DNA of 64,000 nt from Mesoterricola sediminis (GTDB lineage: Bacteria > Acidobacteriota > Holophagae > Holophagales > Holophagaceae): positions 3,331,001 to 3,395,000 of the forward strand of contig NZ_AP027081.1 of assembly GCF_030295425.1 (NCBI RefSeq), written 5' to 3'. The notes beneath the pieces are model-generated. The model did not search any database and had not been told where the DNA came from. It worked only from the letters and a program-made list of their open reading frames with translations. This document shows positions 17,547 to 27,105 of the stretch, one piece after another. Each line of letters opens with the position of its first letter. Position 1 is the first letter of the stretch. The position numbers were made by a program, and so were the translations under genes.

Positions 17547-18626
17547 TTACTTCTTCGGCAGGGTGGAAGCCACGCCCTGGACGTAGTAATCCATGGCGCC
17601 CAGCTCGGCGTCCGTCATGTGCTTGCCCTTGGCCACCCGCTCCTTGCCGTCCTGGCTGACGACAGGACCAGCGAACGGATGCAGCTTGCCGGAGGCGATC
17701 TCCTTCTCCTTGGCGAGCACCAGCTTCTTGACGTCCTCGGGCACGGCCTTGTTCAGGGGCGCGAGCTTGATCATCCCCTCCTTGAAGCCGCCCCAGACGT
17801 TGGTGCCCTTCCAGGTGCCCGCGAGGACTTCCTTGACGGTGCGGGTGTAGAACTCGCCCCAGTGGTGGGTGGTGCCGGTGAGCTGGGCGGTGGGGCCGTA
17901 CTTGGCCATGTCGGAGTGGTAGGAGAAGGCGTAGACGTTCTTGTTCTCCTTGTGCTTCTCTTCCGCGGCCTGGACGACGGCGGTTGAATCGGTGTGGTGG
18001 GTCACCATGTCGGCGCCCTGGCTGATGAGGGTGAGGGCGGCCTCGCGCTCCTTGCCGGGATCGAACCAGGAGTTGACCCAGATCACGCGGACCTCGGCCT
18101 TGGGGTTGACGCTGCGCATGCCCTGGGTGAAGGCGTTGATGCCCTGCATGACCTCGGGGATGGGGAAGGCCGCGACGTAGCCGGCGACGTTGGACTTGGT
18201 CATCTTGCCGGCGATGACGCCGCACAGGTAGCGTCCCTCGTAGAACCGGGCGTTGTAGATGCCGAAGTTCTTGCCGGTCTTGTAGCCCGTGGCGTGGAAG
18301 AAGAACCGGTCGGGGAAGGCCCGGGAGACCTTCTCGGTGGGGTTCATGTAGCCGAAGGACGTGGTGAAGACGATCTTGGCGCCGCCGGTGACCAGCTGGC
18401 GGATGACGCGCTCCGCGTCGGCCCCTTCCGGCACGTTCTCGATGAACTTGGTGGTGACCTGGCCGCCGAGGGCCCGCTCCATCTCCTTCCGGCCGAGGTC
18501 GTGCTGGTAGGTCCAGCCCGCGTCCCCGACGGGGGACACGTACACGAACCCCACCTGGGCGGGGGGCGCGGCCGCCAGGGCGGCGGAGGCGGCGAGGACA
18601 GTGAGGACGGTGTTCCGGGCTTTCAT
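17547..18626 (-). CDS. BMP-family substrate-binding protein (nucleoside/purine ABC transporter)
   Basis: A 359-residue exported binding protein from ATG 18626 with signal peptide MKARNTVLTVLAASAALAAA and no lipobox Cys. The mature part follows the Bmp/PnrA/Med layout: VGFVYVSPVGDAGWTYQHD at the start, FTTSFGYMNP near residue 95, GVIAGKMTKSNVAGYVAAFP near 145 and INAFTQGMRSVNPKAEV near 170. This family binds nucleosides or purine bases, and sometimes thiamine-like compounds. Its gene follows two permease genes and the ATPase gene, as in YufNOPQ-type systems. Confidence 0.88.
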   Translation of the reverse strand: MKARNTVLTVLAASAALAAAPPAQVGFVYVSPVGDAGWTYQHDLGRKEMERALGGQVTTKFIENVPEGADAERVIRQLVTGGAKIVFTTSFGYMNPTEKVSRAFPDRFFFHATGYKTGKNFGIYNARFYEGRYLCGVIAGKMTKSNVAGYVAAFPIPEVMQGINAFTQGMRSVNPKAEVRVIWVNSWFDPGKEREAALTLISQGADMVTHHTDSTAVVQAAEEKHKENKNVYAFSYHSDMAKYGPTAQLTGTTHHWGEFYTRTVKEVLAGTWKGTNVWGGFKEGMIKLAPLNKAVPEDVKKLVLAKEKEIASGKLHPFAGPVVSQDGKERVAKGKHMTDAELGAMDYYVQGVASTLPKK

Positions 18627-18676
18627 GGTGACCTCCAGGAAAGGGGGGTTGGGGCCGCGGGGCGCGGCGGGTCGGG

Positions 18677-19609
18677 TCAAGCTTCCGGACTGAAGGGCTG
18701 GCCGAGGGAGGCCGGCGAGTTGAGGCGGATGGTGGCGCGGTTGTGGCTGATGAGCACGAGGACGATGATCGTCGCCGCGTAGGGGAGGGCGGAGAGGAAC
18801 TGGGAGGGCACGCTGAGGTGCATGCCCGAGCCCTGGACGAACATCTGGGTGATCATGGCGCCGCCGAAGAGGTAGGCCCCCACCAGGACCCGGGCCGGGC
18901 GCCAGGTGGCGAACACGACGAGGGCGAGGGAGATCCAGCCGCGGCCGGCCACCATGCCCTCCACCCAGAGGGGGGTGTAGAAGACGGAGAGGAACGCGCC
19001 CCCGATCCCGGCCATGGCGCCGCCGAAGAGCACCGCCATGTAGCGGATGCGCACCACCTTGTAGCCCACCGCGTGGGCCGCGGCCGGCGCCTCGCCCACG
19101 GCCCGGAGCACGAGGCCCGTCCGGCTCCGGTACAGGAACCAGGCCACGGCGGCCAGCAGGATCCAGGAGAAGTAGACGAGGGCCTGGTGCTCGAAGAACG
19201 CGTGGCCGAGCACGGGAATCCGGTGCAGGAGCGGGATGTCCCAGGTGGCGCGGCTGGGCAGGGCCTGGGACTCGTACGGCTTGCCGATGAAGGCCGACAG
19301 GCCCACCCCGAAGATGGAGAGGGCCAGGCCCGAGGCCACCTGGTTGGCCATGAAGGTGAGGGAGGCCACGGCGAAGATCAGGGACATGGCCATGCCGGCG
19401 CCCAGGCCCGCCAGGACCCCGAGGAGGGGGCTGCCGGTGTGCAGGGTGACCGCGAAGGCGGCCACGGCGCCCATGCTCATGATGCCTTCGGCGCCCAGGT
19501 TGAGGACCCCGGACTTCTCGGTGACGAGCTCGCCCAGGGCCGTGATGACCAGGGGGGTTCCCGCCACCACGGTGGCGAAGAGGATGGAGGAGAGGAGGCT
19601 CGGTTGCAT
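18677..19609 (-). CDS. ABC transporter permease (YufQ-like)
   Basis: A 310-residue multi-spanning inner-membrane protein of the BPD_transp_2 type. GELVTEKSGVLNLGAEGIM near residue 30 is the conserved early motif, and RAVGEAPAAAHAVGYKVVRIRY near 195 is the cytoplasmic coupling-helix region. It pairs with the permease at 19619 to form the channel for the BMP-type binding protein. It starts 9 bp after the preceding permease stop. Confidence 0.87.
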   Translation of the reverse strand: MQPSLLSSILFATVVAGTPLVITALGELVTEKSGVLNLGAEGIMSMGAVAAFAVTLHTGSPLLGVLAGLGAGMAMSLIFAVASLTFMANQVASGLALSIFGVGLSAFIGKPYESQALPSRATWDIPLLHRIPVLGHAFFEHQALVYFSWILLAAVAWFLYRSRTGLVLRAVGEAPAAAHAVGYKVVRIRYMAVLFGGAMAGIGGAFLSVFYTPLWVEGMVAGRGWISLALVVFATWRPARVLVGAYLFGGAMITQMFVQGSGMHLSVPSQFLSALPYAATIIVLVLISHNRATIRLNSPASLGQPFSPEA

Positions 19610-19618
19610 GGCGTGCCC

Positions 19619-20677
19619 CTATTTCTTCCAGCGGAGGCGGTGGGTGATGAACACGTCGGAGCAGAGCAGGAAGAACAGCAGGAGCCCCTGGAACACCTTG
19701 GAGATCGAGTAGGGGAGGGCCAGGTACTGCTGGGCCTGCTCCCCGCCCATGTAGAGCAGGGCCATGAGGAGCCCGGAGAGGAAGATGCCGGCCGGCTCCA
19801 GGCGTCCCACGAAGGCGACGATCATGGCGGCGAATCCGTACCCCGGCGAGATGTGCTCCGTGATCTGCCCGACCGGACCGGCCACCTCGCTCACCCCGGC
19901 GATGCCGGCCATGGCGCCGCCGGCCAGCATGCCGATCCACACCGTCCGCCTTGCGGAAAAGCCCGCGTAGCGGCCGGCGTTCTCCGCCTGCCCGGCCACC
20001 TTCATCTGGTACCCCGCGAAGCTGCGGTTCATGAAGATCCACCCGGCCACCAGGGCCCCGATGGCGATGAAGAGGGCCGCGTTCAGGCGGGTCCCCTGGA
20101 GGATGATGGGCAGGATCGCCTTCTCGTGGAACAGCCGGGTCTGGGGGAAGTTGAAACCGTCGGGGTCCATCCAGGGGCCGTGGACGAGCCAGGACACCAG
20201 CAGTTCGGCGATGTAGACGAGCATCAGGCTGGTGAGGATCTCGTTGGCGTTGAAGCGGGTCTTCAGGAAGGCGGGAATGGCCGCCCAGACCATGCCGCCC
20301 AGGGCGCCCGCCGCGATCATGGACGGGAGCAGGAGGGGGCTCGCGCTCCCGTGGAAATGCAGGGCCAGCCCGCCCCCGGCCACGGCGCCCATGAGCAGCT
20401 GCCCCTCGGCGCCGATGTTCCAGATGTTCCCGCGGAAGCCCACCGCCAGGCCCACCGCGCAGAGCATGAGGGGCGTGGCCTTCAGGAAGAGCTCGGCGAT
20501 GCCATACTTGTCCTGGATGGGGTTGAGGAAGAAGACCTTGAACCCCTCCGTGGGGCTCTTGCCCAGGAGGTGGAAGAGGATCATGCCCGACGCCACCATC
20601 AGGGCCACCGCCAGCAGCGGGGACAGGTAGCGCATGGCGCGGGAGGGTTCGGGACGCTGTTCGAACTTAAGCCACAT
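19619..20677 (-). CDS. ABC transporter permease (YufP-like)
   Basis: A 352-residue inner-membrane permease, with GFRGNIWNIGAEGQLLMGA near residue 85 and MKVAGQAENAGRYAGFSARR near 220 as the two family signatures. It is the partner of the 310-residue permease downstream. The 5' end overlaps the ATPase gene by 11 bp, indicating one operon. Confidence 0.87.
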   Translation of the reverse strand: MWLKFEQRPEPSRAMRYLSPLLAVALMVASGMILFHLLGKSPTEGFKVFFLNPIQDKYGIAELFLKATPLMLCAVGLAVGFRGNIWNIGAEGQLLMGAVAGGGLALHFHGSASPLLLPSMIAAGALGGMVWAAIPAFLKTRFNANEILTSLMLVYIAELLVSWLVHGPWMDPDGFNFPQTRLFHEKAILPIILQGTRLNAALFIAIGALVAGWIFMNRSFAGYQMKVAGQAENAGRYAGFSARRTVWIGMLAGGAMAGIAGVSEVAGPVGQITEHISPGYGFAAMIVAFVGRLEPAGIFLSGLLMALLYMGGEQAQQYLALPYSISKVFQGLLLFFLLCSDVFITHRLRWKK

Positions 20678-22259
20678 GGGAACCCTCGCCGCCGGCCGTC
20701 TCGGCCCCGGGCCACAGCCCGCTCATCCACATGCCCACCTCCTCCACCCCGGTCTCGGAGGTCGCCTTCGCCGGGGAGAGCCGCCCCTTGGCGATCACCA
20801 CGAGCCGGTCGCAGATCTCGAACAGCTCGTCGAGCTCCTCGGAGATGACCAGCACCGCCGTTCCCGATTCCCGGAGCGCCAGCAGCTGCTTCCGGATGAA
20901 GGAGGCGGCGCCCACGTCCACGCCCCAGGTGGGCTGGGCGAGGACGAGCACCTTGGGCTCCTGGAGGATCTCCCGGCCCACGATGAACTTCTGGAGGTTG
21001 CCGCCCGAGAGGGACTTGGCCTCCGAGGCCGGTCCGCCGCACTTCACGTCGAACAGGCGGATGCAGTCCTCGGCGAAGGCCCTGGCCGCCTTCCGCCGGA
21101 TCATCCCGAAGCGGAGCATGCTGCGGCGGTAGGCCGTCAGGAGGATGTTCTCGGTCAGGCTCAGGCGGGGAACCGCGCCCCGGCCCAGGCGCTCCTCCGG
21201 GACGAAGCAGAGGCCCAGGGCGCGCCGGCGGGCCGCGTTCATGCGCCCCGCGGGCACCCCGCAGACCTGGATCCAGCGCCGGTCCGCCACGGGCTCCTCG
21301 CCCGAGATGGCCTTGAGGAGTTCCTGCTGGCCGTTGCCGGAGACGCCTGCGATGCCCACGATCTCGCCCGCGCGGACCTCCAGGTTCACGTCCTTCAGGT
21401 CCACCCCGAAGGGGTCCTCCGACTTCAGGGAGAGGCCGTCGATGCGGAGGCGGACGTCCCGGCCCTCCTCGGGCTCGCCGTGGCTGAAGGTGGGGATGTC
21501 CTCCCCGATCATCAGGCGGGCCATGGACTTGGGGGTCTCCTGGGAGGGCACGCAGTGGCCCGTGACCCGGCCGTTCCGGAGCACCGTCGCCGTGTGGCAG
21601 AGCTCCTGGATCTCGTCCAGCTTGTGGCTGATGTAGAGGATGCTGACCCCCTCCGAGGCCAGCTGCCGCAGGGTCTCGAAGAGGCGCCGGACCGCCTGGG
21701 GCGTCAGCACGGAGGTGGGCTCGTCCAGGATGAGGAGGCGGGGATTCTGGAGGAGGCAGCGGATGATCTCCACCCGCTGGCGCTCGCCGACGCTCAGCGC
21801 GTGCACCAGGCGCCGGGGATCCACCGGGAGGCCGTACCGCTCCGAGATCTCCTCGATGCGCCGGGAGAGGCCCTTCAGGTCCAGCTTGCCGGGAATGGCG
21901 AGGGCGACGTTCTGGGCCACCGTCAGCGTCTCGAAGAGGCTGAAGTGCTGGAAGACCATGCCGATGCCCAGGGACCGGGCGTGGGCGGGATCGCGGACGG
22001 TGACCGGGCGGCCCTCCCAGAGGAGCTCGCCTTCGTCCGGCCGGGTGACCCCGTAGATGATCTTCATGAGCGTGGATTTCCCGGCGCCGTTCTCGCCCAG
22101 GACGGCCCGGATCTCGCCCGGCAGGATGGTCAGGTCGACGCCGTCGTTGGCGACCACCGAGGGGTAGACCTTGCGGACTCCCCGGATGGCGAGGCGTGGT
22201 GTGGCTGGGGCCGGCGTGGTCATGGCTGAGTCCGTTCGGGCCTTGTCTGTTTCATTCAT
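20667..22259 (-). CDS. ABC transporter double ATPase (YufO-like)
   Basis: About 530 residues from ATG 22259; an ATG at 22223 is an alternative start, and neither has a strong ribosome-binding site. Two ATPase modules are fused, as in RbsA/YufO. The first has GENGAGKST, LSVGERQRVEI and LLILDEPTSVLTP. The second keeps LSGGNLQKFIVG, but its Walker A is degenerate (GVSGNGQQELL), the usual asymmetry for this family. It powers uptake through the two permeases. It is the first gene of a unit that continues at least through the BMP gene. Confidence 0.88.
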   Translation of the reverse strand: MNETDKARTDSAMTTPAPATPRLAIRGVRKVYPSVVANDGVDLTILPGEIRAVLGENGAGKSTLMKIIYGVTRPDEGELLWEGRPVTVRDPAHARSLGIGMVFQHFSLFETLTVAQNVALAIPGKLDLKGLSRRIEEISERYGLPVDPRRLVHALSVGERQRVEIIRCLLQNPRLLILDEPTSVLTPQAVRRLFETLRQLASEGVSILYISHKLDEIQELCHTATVLRNGRVTGHCVPSQETPKSMARLMIGEDIPTFSHGEPEEGRDVRLRIDGLSLKSEDPFGVDLKDVNLEVRAGEIVGIAGVSGNGQQELLKAISGEEPVADRRWIQVCGVPAGRMNAARRRALGLCFVPEERLGRGAVPRLSLTENILLTAYRRSMLRFGMIRRKAARAFAEDCIRLFDVKCGGPASEAKSLSGGNLQKFIVGREILQEPKVLVLAQPTWGVDVGAASFIRKQLLALRESGTAVLVISEELDELFEICDRLVVIAKGRLSPAKATSETGVEEVGMWMSGLWPGAETAGGEGSHVA

Positions 22260-22536
22260 GAAGCCGCCGGAGGCCAGAGGAACCCCAAGCAGCGGGACGG
22301 ATCGCTGTTGAAAAGTGTAACGGGTGAATGTTGCGATCAGACCGTTAACCGACCAGGACCTCAGATCGGCGAGCGGAACAGGCGGAGAAAGAAACCATGG
22401 ACTGGATATGGGAATGAGGATAAACAAAAAAGCGACCATGATGTCAAATTTTTTTCACTCCCCTGGAACTCCCCCTTCCGCCTGAGCGCAAGTCCAGCGA
22501 TCATCCCAGTTGGCCATTTTCCACCCCGGAGTTCCC
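22260..22536. other. Divergent intergenic region of the purine cluster
   Basis: 277 bp between the ATPase gene (minus) and the aminohydrolase gene (plus). The part around 22380-22460 is AT-rich and holds the minus-strand promoter. From there to the ATPase start is a leader of roughly 150 nt. I looked for a purine-riboswitch core in it and did not recognise one. The plus-strand gene has GGAG at 22528-22531 as its ribosome-binding site. Confidence 0.5.
22419..22447 (-). promoter_or_regulatory. Promoter of the ABC transporter operon
   Basis: On the minus strand a perfect TTGACA (22447-22442), a 17-base spacer and TTTATC (22424-22419) form a sigma-70-type promoter. The -10 matches weakly. It gives a leader of about 150 nt before the ATPase gene. 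Confidence 0.45.
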
Positions 22537-24027
22537 ATGCCCGAGACCCGCGCCCTGGCCTGCCGCTGCCGCTTCCTGCTGCCCCTGGCCGCCCCGGACC
22601 GGGGCCGCCGCATCCAGGACGGGTACCTGCTCGCCGTGGACGGCCGGATCCGCGAGGCCGGCCCCTATGATCCCGAGGTGGGCCGGCGCCTCCGCGAGGC
22701 CTGGGGCGACCGGCTCGAGGTCCTCCACACGCGGCGGGAGGTGCCCTCGGACGACCCCCTTCCCCTCCAGGACATGGTGCTCCTGCCCGCCTTCGTGAAG
22801 GCCCACGGCCACGACCACGAGCAGCCCCTCATCGGCATCGCCCGGGACGAGCCGCTCACCGCCTGGCTGGACCACGCCGTCAACCCCTTCACCGGCTTCC
22901 TCAACGCCCGCCGGGGCGAACTGGCGGCACGCCTCGGGCGCACCCCCCAGGCCCTCACCTACCGCATGGCGCGGATCTGCGACATCCACTACGGCATCAC
23001 CGCCTCCATGGTCCACCACTGCAACTGGAACAAGCACCACCTGGAAGACATCGCGGAGGCCAACGAGGTGGCCGGGACCACGATGATCGTGGCCATCGGC
23101 GGCCAGGACCGCTTCTACGCGCCGGAACTCCTGGACGGGCCCGGCGACGCCCTCGCGCGCCTGGAGAAGGGCCTGGCCCTCCAGGCCCGGTGCGAGCGCA
23201 CCCGCTTCGTGCCCGGTCCCGACCAGTGCTTCTCCAACAGCCGGGAGGCCCTCGTCCCCCAGAAGGCCTGGGCCCGCGCGCACGACACGCTCTTCCACAT
23301 CCACAGCTCCGAGGAGCCGCGGACGACCCGCTGGTTCCGGGAGGCCGTCGAGCCGGGCCTGACCCCCGTCGAGTACTTCCGGGAGATCGGCATCCTCGAC
23401 GCCGGCACCGTGCTGGCCCACCAGGTGAACTGCGGCCCGCGCGACGTGGAGCTGATCGCCGCTTCCGGCGCCGCCGTGGTGCACAATCCCCTGGCCAACA
23501 CCATCCTCGGCTCGGGCATGCCCCCGGTCATCGACCTGCTCCGCGCCGGGGTGCGCGTCGCCGTGTCCACCGACGGCTCCGGTTCGGCCGACAACCAGAA
23601 CATCCTCGCCGCCGCGCGCCTGGCCTCCCAGTACCAGAAGGCCCTCCACCAGGACGCGAGCCTCCTGCCCGCGCAGCAGTGCCTGGAGATGATCACCTCG
23701 GTCCCCGCCTCCATCCTGCGGCTGGACCAGGGCTCCCTCGAGCCGGGCCTCCGCGCCGACTTCGTCCTCGTGGACCTGGCGCGCCCGAACCTCGTCCCCA
23801 CGCGCCTCGACAACGTGGTGGAGAACCTGATCTGGGCCGCGGACGGCTCCGAGATCGACACCGTGGTCGCGGGCGGCCACCTCCTCAAGCACGACGGCCG
23901 GATCCTGCCCTTCCGGGACGGCACCCGCCCGGAGGAGATCCAGCGGGGGATCCAGGCCCTCTCGGCGTGGTTCATGGACTACCGGGCGGCGGCCCCGGAG
24001 GTGCGCGGCACGGGCGCCCACGATTGA
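22537..24027 (+). CDS. Aminohydrolase (guanine deaminase/SsnA-like)
   Basis: A 496-residue amidohydrolase-superfamily enzyme. I use ATG 22537, preceded by CCGGAG, rather than the upstream in-frame ATG at 22510. Metal-site residues are visible: HxH in KAHGHDHEQP near residue 90, His in LFHIHSSEEP, His in LAHQVNCG and Asp in VSTDGSGSADN. This set marks the COG0402 deaminase group (guanine, cytosine and chlorotriazine deaminases). The Lys-rich HxH context is unlike textbook guanine deaminase, so the substrate is uncertain. Divergence from a purine-type transporter and a xanthine dehydrogenase-type enzyme favours a purine such as guanine. Confidence 0.78.
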   Translation: MPETRALACRCRFLLPLAAPDRGRRIQDGYLLAVDGRIREAGPYDPEVGRRLREAWGDRLEVLHTRREVPSDDPLPLQDMVLLPAFVKAHGHDHEQPLIGIARDEPLTAWLDHAVNPFTGFLNARRGELAARLGRTPQALTYRMARICDIHYGITASMVHHCNWNKHHLEDIAEANEVAGTTMIVAIGGQDRFYAPELLDGPGDALARLEKGLALQARCERTRFVPGPDQCFSNSREALVPQKAWARAHDTLFHIHSSEEPRTTRWFREAVEPGLTPVEYFREIGILDAGTVLAHQVNCGPRDVELIAASGAAVVHNPLANTILGSGMPPVIDLLRAGVRVAVSTDGSGSADNQNILAAARLASQYQKALHQDASLLPAQQCLEMITSVPASILRLDQGSLEPGLRADFVLVDLARPNLVPTRLDNVVENLIWAADGSEIDTVVAGGHLLKHDGRILPFRDGTRPEEIQRGIQALSAWFMDYRAAAPEVRGTGAHD

Positions 24028-24255
24028 GGACGGAGCGGACCGGCTCGGGCAGGTCCATGGTCCATTGCCTTGGGGTGGCCGACACGCCCAAGTCGACCAT
24101 CCGCAGGGGTTCCGTCTGCGACTCGGACGCATTCGCCCGGACCGGGGTTCTTGAAAAATAGTTTTCTCTCCGAAACGAGAATGTAACTTTTTTTCTTGCA
24201 TTCCCGAAGGTCCCTTCTATCCTTCCAGTCACCCATCCATAGCCAAGGAGGCTCT
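24028..24255 (+). other. Intergenic region ahead of the TonB receptor operon
   Basis: 228 bp that become AT-rich toward the end (24150-24200) and carry the promoter at 24196-24223. A GAAAA..TTTTC-type imperfect dyad lies around 24155-24180. No gene or stable terminator hairpin was recognised. Confidence 0.45.
24196..24223 (+). promoter_or_regulatory. Promoter of the TonB receptor gene
   Basis: TTGCAT (24196-24201), a 16-base spacer and TATCCT (24218-24223) give a fair sigma-70 match. Transcription would start near 24230, about 25 nt before the GTG start. Confidence 0.5.
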
Positions 24256-27033
24256 GTGCAGAGAACCCGTGGGTCCCTCACCGTACTCGCGCTCGGGCTC
24301 GTGGCCGTGCCCACGGCCCTCGTGGCCCAGACCAGTTCCACCGCCGCGCTGGCGGGCACCATCCGCGACAGCGCCGGCCACCCCGTCGCCGGGGCCGTCG
24401 TCCGCATCTCCTCCGCCGCCATGATCGGCGGCGAGAAGACCGCGACCACGTCCGCCAACGGCGCCTACCGATTCGCGGCCCTGCCGCCGGGCATCTACAA
24501 GATCGCCGTCTCGGCCAAGGGCCATCCCGCCCTGAACGGCACCGAGGTCCTCGAACTGGGCCTCACGTCCACGGTCAACTGGAAGTTCCCCGCCTCGGCC
24601 AGCGCCACCGTCGAGGTGGTCGGCGCCATGACCACGGTCGAGGACACCGCCGTCTCCATCACCCAGAACTTCGACACCCAGGCCCTCTCCACCCTGCCCG
24701 TCGAGCGCAGCGTCGTCGGCATCATGAATCTGACGCCGGGCGTGAACGATTCCCGGGCCTGGGGCGGCTACCGGGGCGAGAACGCCTACATGATGGACGG
24801 CATCAACATCGGCGATCCCTCCGGCGGCACCCAGTGGATCTTCCCCAACGTCGACTGGTTCTCCGAGGTCCAGGTGGCGGGCCTCGGCGCCAACGCCGAG
24901 TTCGGCGGCTTCATGGGCGGCTTCGTGAACGGCCTGGTGAAGCGGGGCGGCAACACCTTCGAAGGCAGCTTCAACGCCTACTATGCCGATTCCAAGTGGC
25001 AGGCCAAGGGGAAGCAGGACCACCCGATGGTCTCGGCCGCCGACAAGATCATCCCCCCCTCCAAGAACTGGGACGTGGCCTTCAACGTGGGCGGCCCCAT
25101 CGTGAAGGACAAGCTCTGGTTCTTCGCCTCCGCCGAGCGCACCGAGGAGGACAACACCCCCACCGGCGCCCCGACGGCGCAGCGGAACCAGAAGGTGATG
25201 GCCCTCGCCAAGGTCACCTGGGCCGCCAGCCAGAACGCGACCCTCGAGTTCCTGGCCGAGTACGACTACGTGGGCCGGGACCGCCGGTACGTGGACTACA
25301 CGACCATGCCCGAGGCCACCCAGAAGGAGGTCGCGCCCAACCACTCGTACAGCCTCACCTGGACCCAGACCTTCGGCCAGGACAAGGTCCTGACCCTCAA
25401 GGCCTTCTCCTATGGCGGCCGGTATGACCAGCCGGGCATGGGCGGGAACGCCTACTCCGTGGATCTCCAGGATCTCTACGAGTACGACGCCACCAAGGCC
25501 CCGCGCGAGTTCTTCTTCAACTCCACCTACGAGGACTACAACTTCCGCGGCCGGACCACGCTGAGCGCCACCTTCGACTGGTTCAAGACCGGCCTCTTCT
25601 CCGCCGGCGACAGCCACGCCTTCCGGTTCGGCATCGAGCGGGAGCAGGTGTCGGACGAGGAGCTGGAGCGCTTCCCGGGCAACATCAACCTCAACGCCGA
25701 GTTCGACGACGTGGGCGTCTACACGAGCTACATGATCGTCGGCGGCGGCTGGAACGTGCGGCAGCGGGCCGACCGCCTCGCGGCCTTCGTCCAGGACACC
25801 TGGAAGATCAACGACCGCATCACCCTCAACCCGGGCGTGCGCTTCGAGCAGTTCAAGGGGCGGTTCTACGGCGCCAGCAACCTCTGGAACCAGAACACGG
25901 TGGCCCCCCGCTTCGGCTTCGCCATCGGCCTCACCGAGGACCTCAAGACGATGCTGAAGGGCCACTGGGGCCGCTACTACGCCGGCTACTCCACCTACTT
26001 CATCGACCGGGCAATCCAGGACGCCATCCCCATCAAGCAGTACTACGACTGGGCCGACCCGGGCTACCCGTACATCAACCTCTTCGACCGCTCCACCTGG
26101 CCCAGCACCGTCCCCGGCTACGTGGACCCGGTCACGGGCAACCAGAACGACCTCTACCGCACCATCAACGACCTGACCCTCGTCGATCCCGGCGCCAAGC
26201 AGCCCTACACCGACGAGCTGACCTTCGCCCTCGACCACAAGTTCGGCGCCACCTGGAGCGCCGGCCTCTCCTGGGTCAGCCGCGACTTCAAGGACAGCCT
26301 GGTGCGCGTCGACCGCGCCCCCGACCCGAGCGGCTACTGGTCCACCTACGTGAACCCGATCACCGGCGGCAACATCGACTACTACCGCACCCGCCTCTAT
26401 GGCGACGAGCACCAGTACTGGGTCACCAACGCCGGCAGCGAGGGCAAGCGCAAGTACACGGCCACCACCCTGAAGGTCGACCGCCGCCTCGAGAACAACT
26501 GGAGCCTGGGCTTCAGCTACACCCACTCCAAGCTGGAGGGCAACATCCAGCGGGCCGACAGCTACGACAAGGTGTTCTACAACAAGAACACCATGATCAA
26601 CGCCTACGGCAACCTGCCCGGCAACAACGACGACGAGTTCAAGGCCCACGCCCTCTACCAGTTCCCCACCGGCACCCGCATCAGCGCCGTCTACACCTAC
26701 CTGAGCGGCACCCACTGGAACCAGACCTACCGCACCGCCGCCTTCGACGGCACCCGGTACGTGATCAACGTCGAGCCCCTGGGCAGCCGCACCTACCCCA
26801 GCCGCAGCCTGCTGGATCTCCGGCTCACCCAGACCTTCCGGTTCGGCGCCAAGGTCGCCACGGACATCTTCGTGGAGTGCCTGAATGTCCTGAACCGCCA
26901 GGCGGCCACGGCCTACACGACCCGCATCAACACGAACAACAACGCCACGAGCTCCGTCTACAGCTACTACATGTATCCGGAGTCGGTGGATCCGGGCCGC
27001 CGCCTCCAGCTCGGCCTGCGCGTCAATTTCTAG
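24256..27033 (+). CDS. TonB-dependent receptor, Oar-like, with carboxypeptidase-regulatory-like domain
   Basis: A 925-residue outer-membrane receptor from GTG 24256, with AAGGAGG at 24245-24251. The signal peptide is MQRTRGSLTVLALGLVAVPTALVAQ. Residues about 27-110 form a carboxypeptidase-regulatory-like beta-sandwich (LAGTIRDSAGHPVAGAVV, then NGAYRFAALPPGIYKI). A TonB plug follows (LPVERSVVGIMNLTPGVNDS, then YMMDGINIGDPSGG), and the rest is a beta-barrel ending in LQLGLRVNF with the terminal aromatic residue. Such receptors take up large nutrients, often oligopeptides or glycans, with TonB energy. The genes directly downstream degrade beta-aspartyl peptides, so a peptide ligand is the best guess. 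Confidence 0.88.
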   Translation: MQRTRGSLTVLALGLVAVPTALVAQTSSTAALAGTIRDSAGHPVAGAVVRISSAAMIGGEKTATTSANGAYRFAALPPGIYKIAVSAKGHPALNGTEVLELGLTSTVNWKFPASASATVEVVGAMTTVEDTAVSITQNFDTQALSTLPVERSVVGIMNLTPGVNDSRAWGGYRGENAYMMDGINIGDPSGGTQWIFPNVDWFSEVQVAGLGANAEFGGFMGGFVNGLVKRGGNTFEGSFNAYYADSKWQAKGKQDHPMVSAADKIIPPSKNWDVAFNVGGPIVKDKLWFFASAERTEEDNTPTGAPTAQRNQKVMALAKVTWAASQNATLEFLAEYDYVGRDRRYVDYTTMPEATQKEVAPNHSYSLTWTQTFGQDKVLTLKAFSYGGRYDQPGMGGNAYSVDLQDLYEYDATKAPREFFFNSTYEDYNFRGRTTLSATFDWFKTGLFSAGDSHAFRFGIEREQVSDEELERFPGNINLNAEFDDVGVYTSYMIVGGGWNVRQRADRLAAFVQDTWKINDRITLNPGVRFEQFKGRFYGASNLWNQNTVAPRFGFAIGLTEDLKTMLKGHWGRYYAGYSTYFIDRAIQDAIPIKQYYDWADPGYPYINLFDRSTWPSTVPGYVDPVTGNQNDLYRTINDLTLVDPGAKQPYTDELTFALDHKFGATWSAGLSWVSRDFKDSLVRVDRAPDPSGYWSTYVNPITGGNIDYYRTRLYGDEHQYWVTNAGSEGKRKYTATTLKVDRRLENNWSLGFSYTHSKLEGNIQRADSYDKVFYNKNTMINAYGNLPGNNDDEFKAHALYQFPTGTRISAVYTYLSGTHWNQTYRTAAFDGTRYVINVEPLGSRTYPSRSLLDLRLTQTFRFGAKVATDIFVECLNVLNRQAATAYTTRINTNNNATSSVYSYYMYPESVDPGRRLQLGLRVNF

Positions 27034-27105
27034 CCTGTCACGATGGATGGGAAGGGCCGGGCCCCCAGGGGCCCGGCCTCCATCGGCACTTCCATGAGGT
27101 CCGAA

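Noticed and set aside
22260-22412. Purine riboswitch
   Set aside because: No recognisable conserved core of the purine or related xanthine elements could be found by eye.
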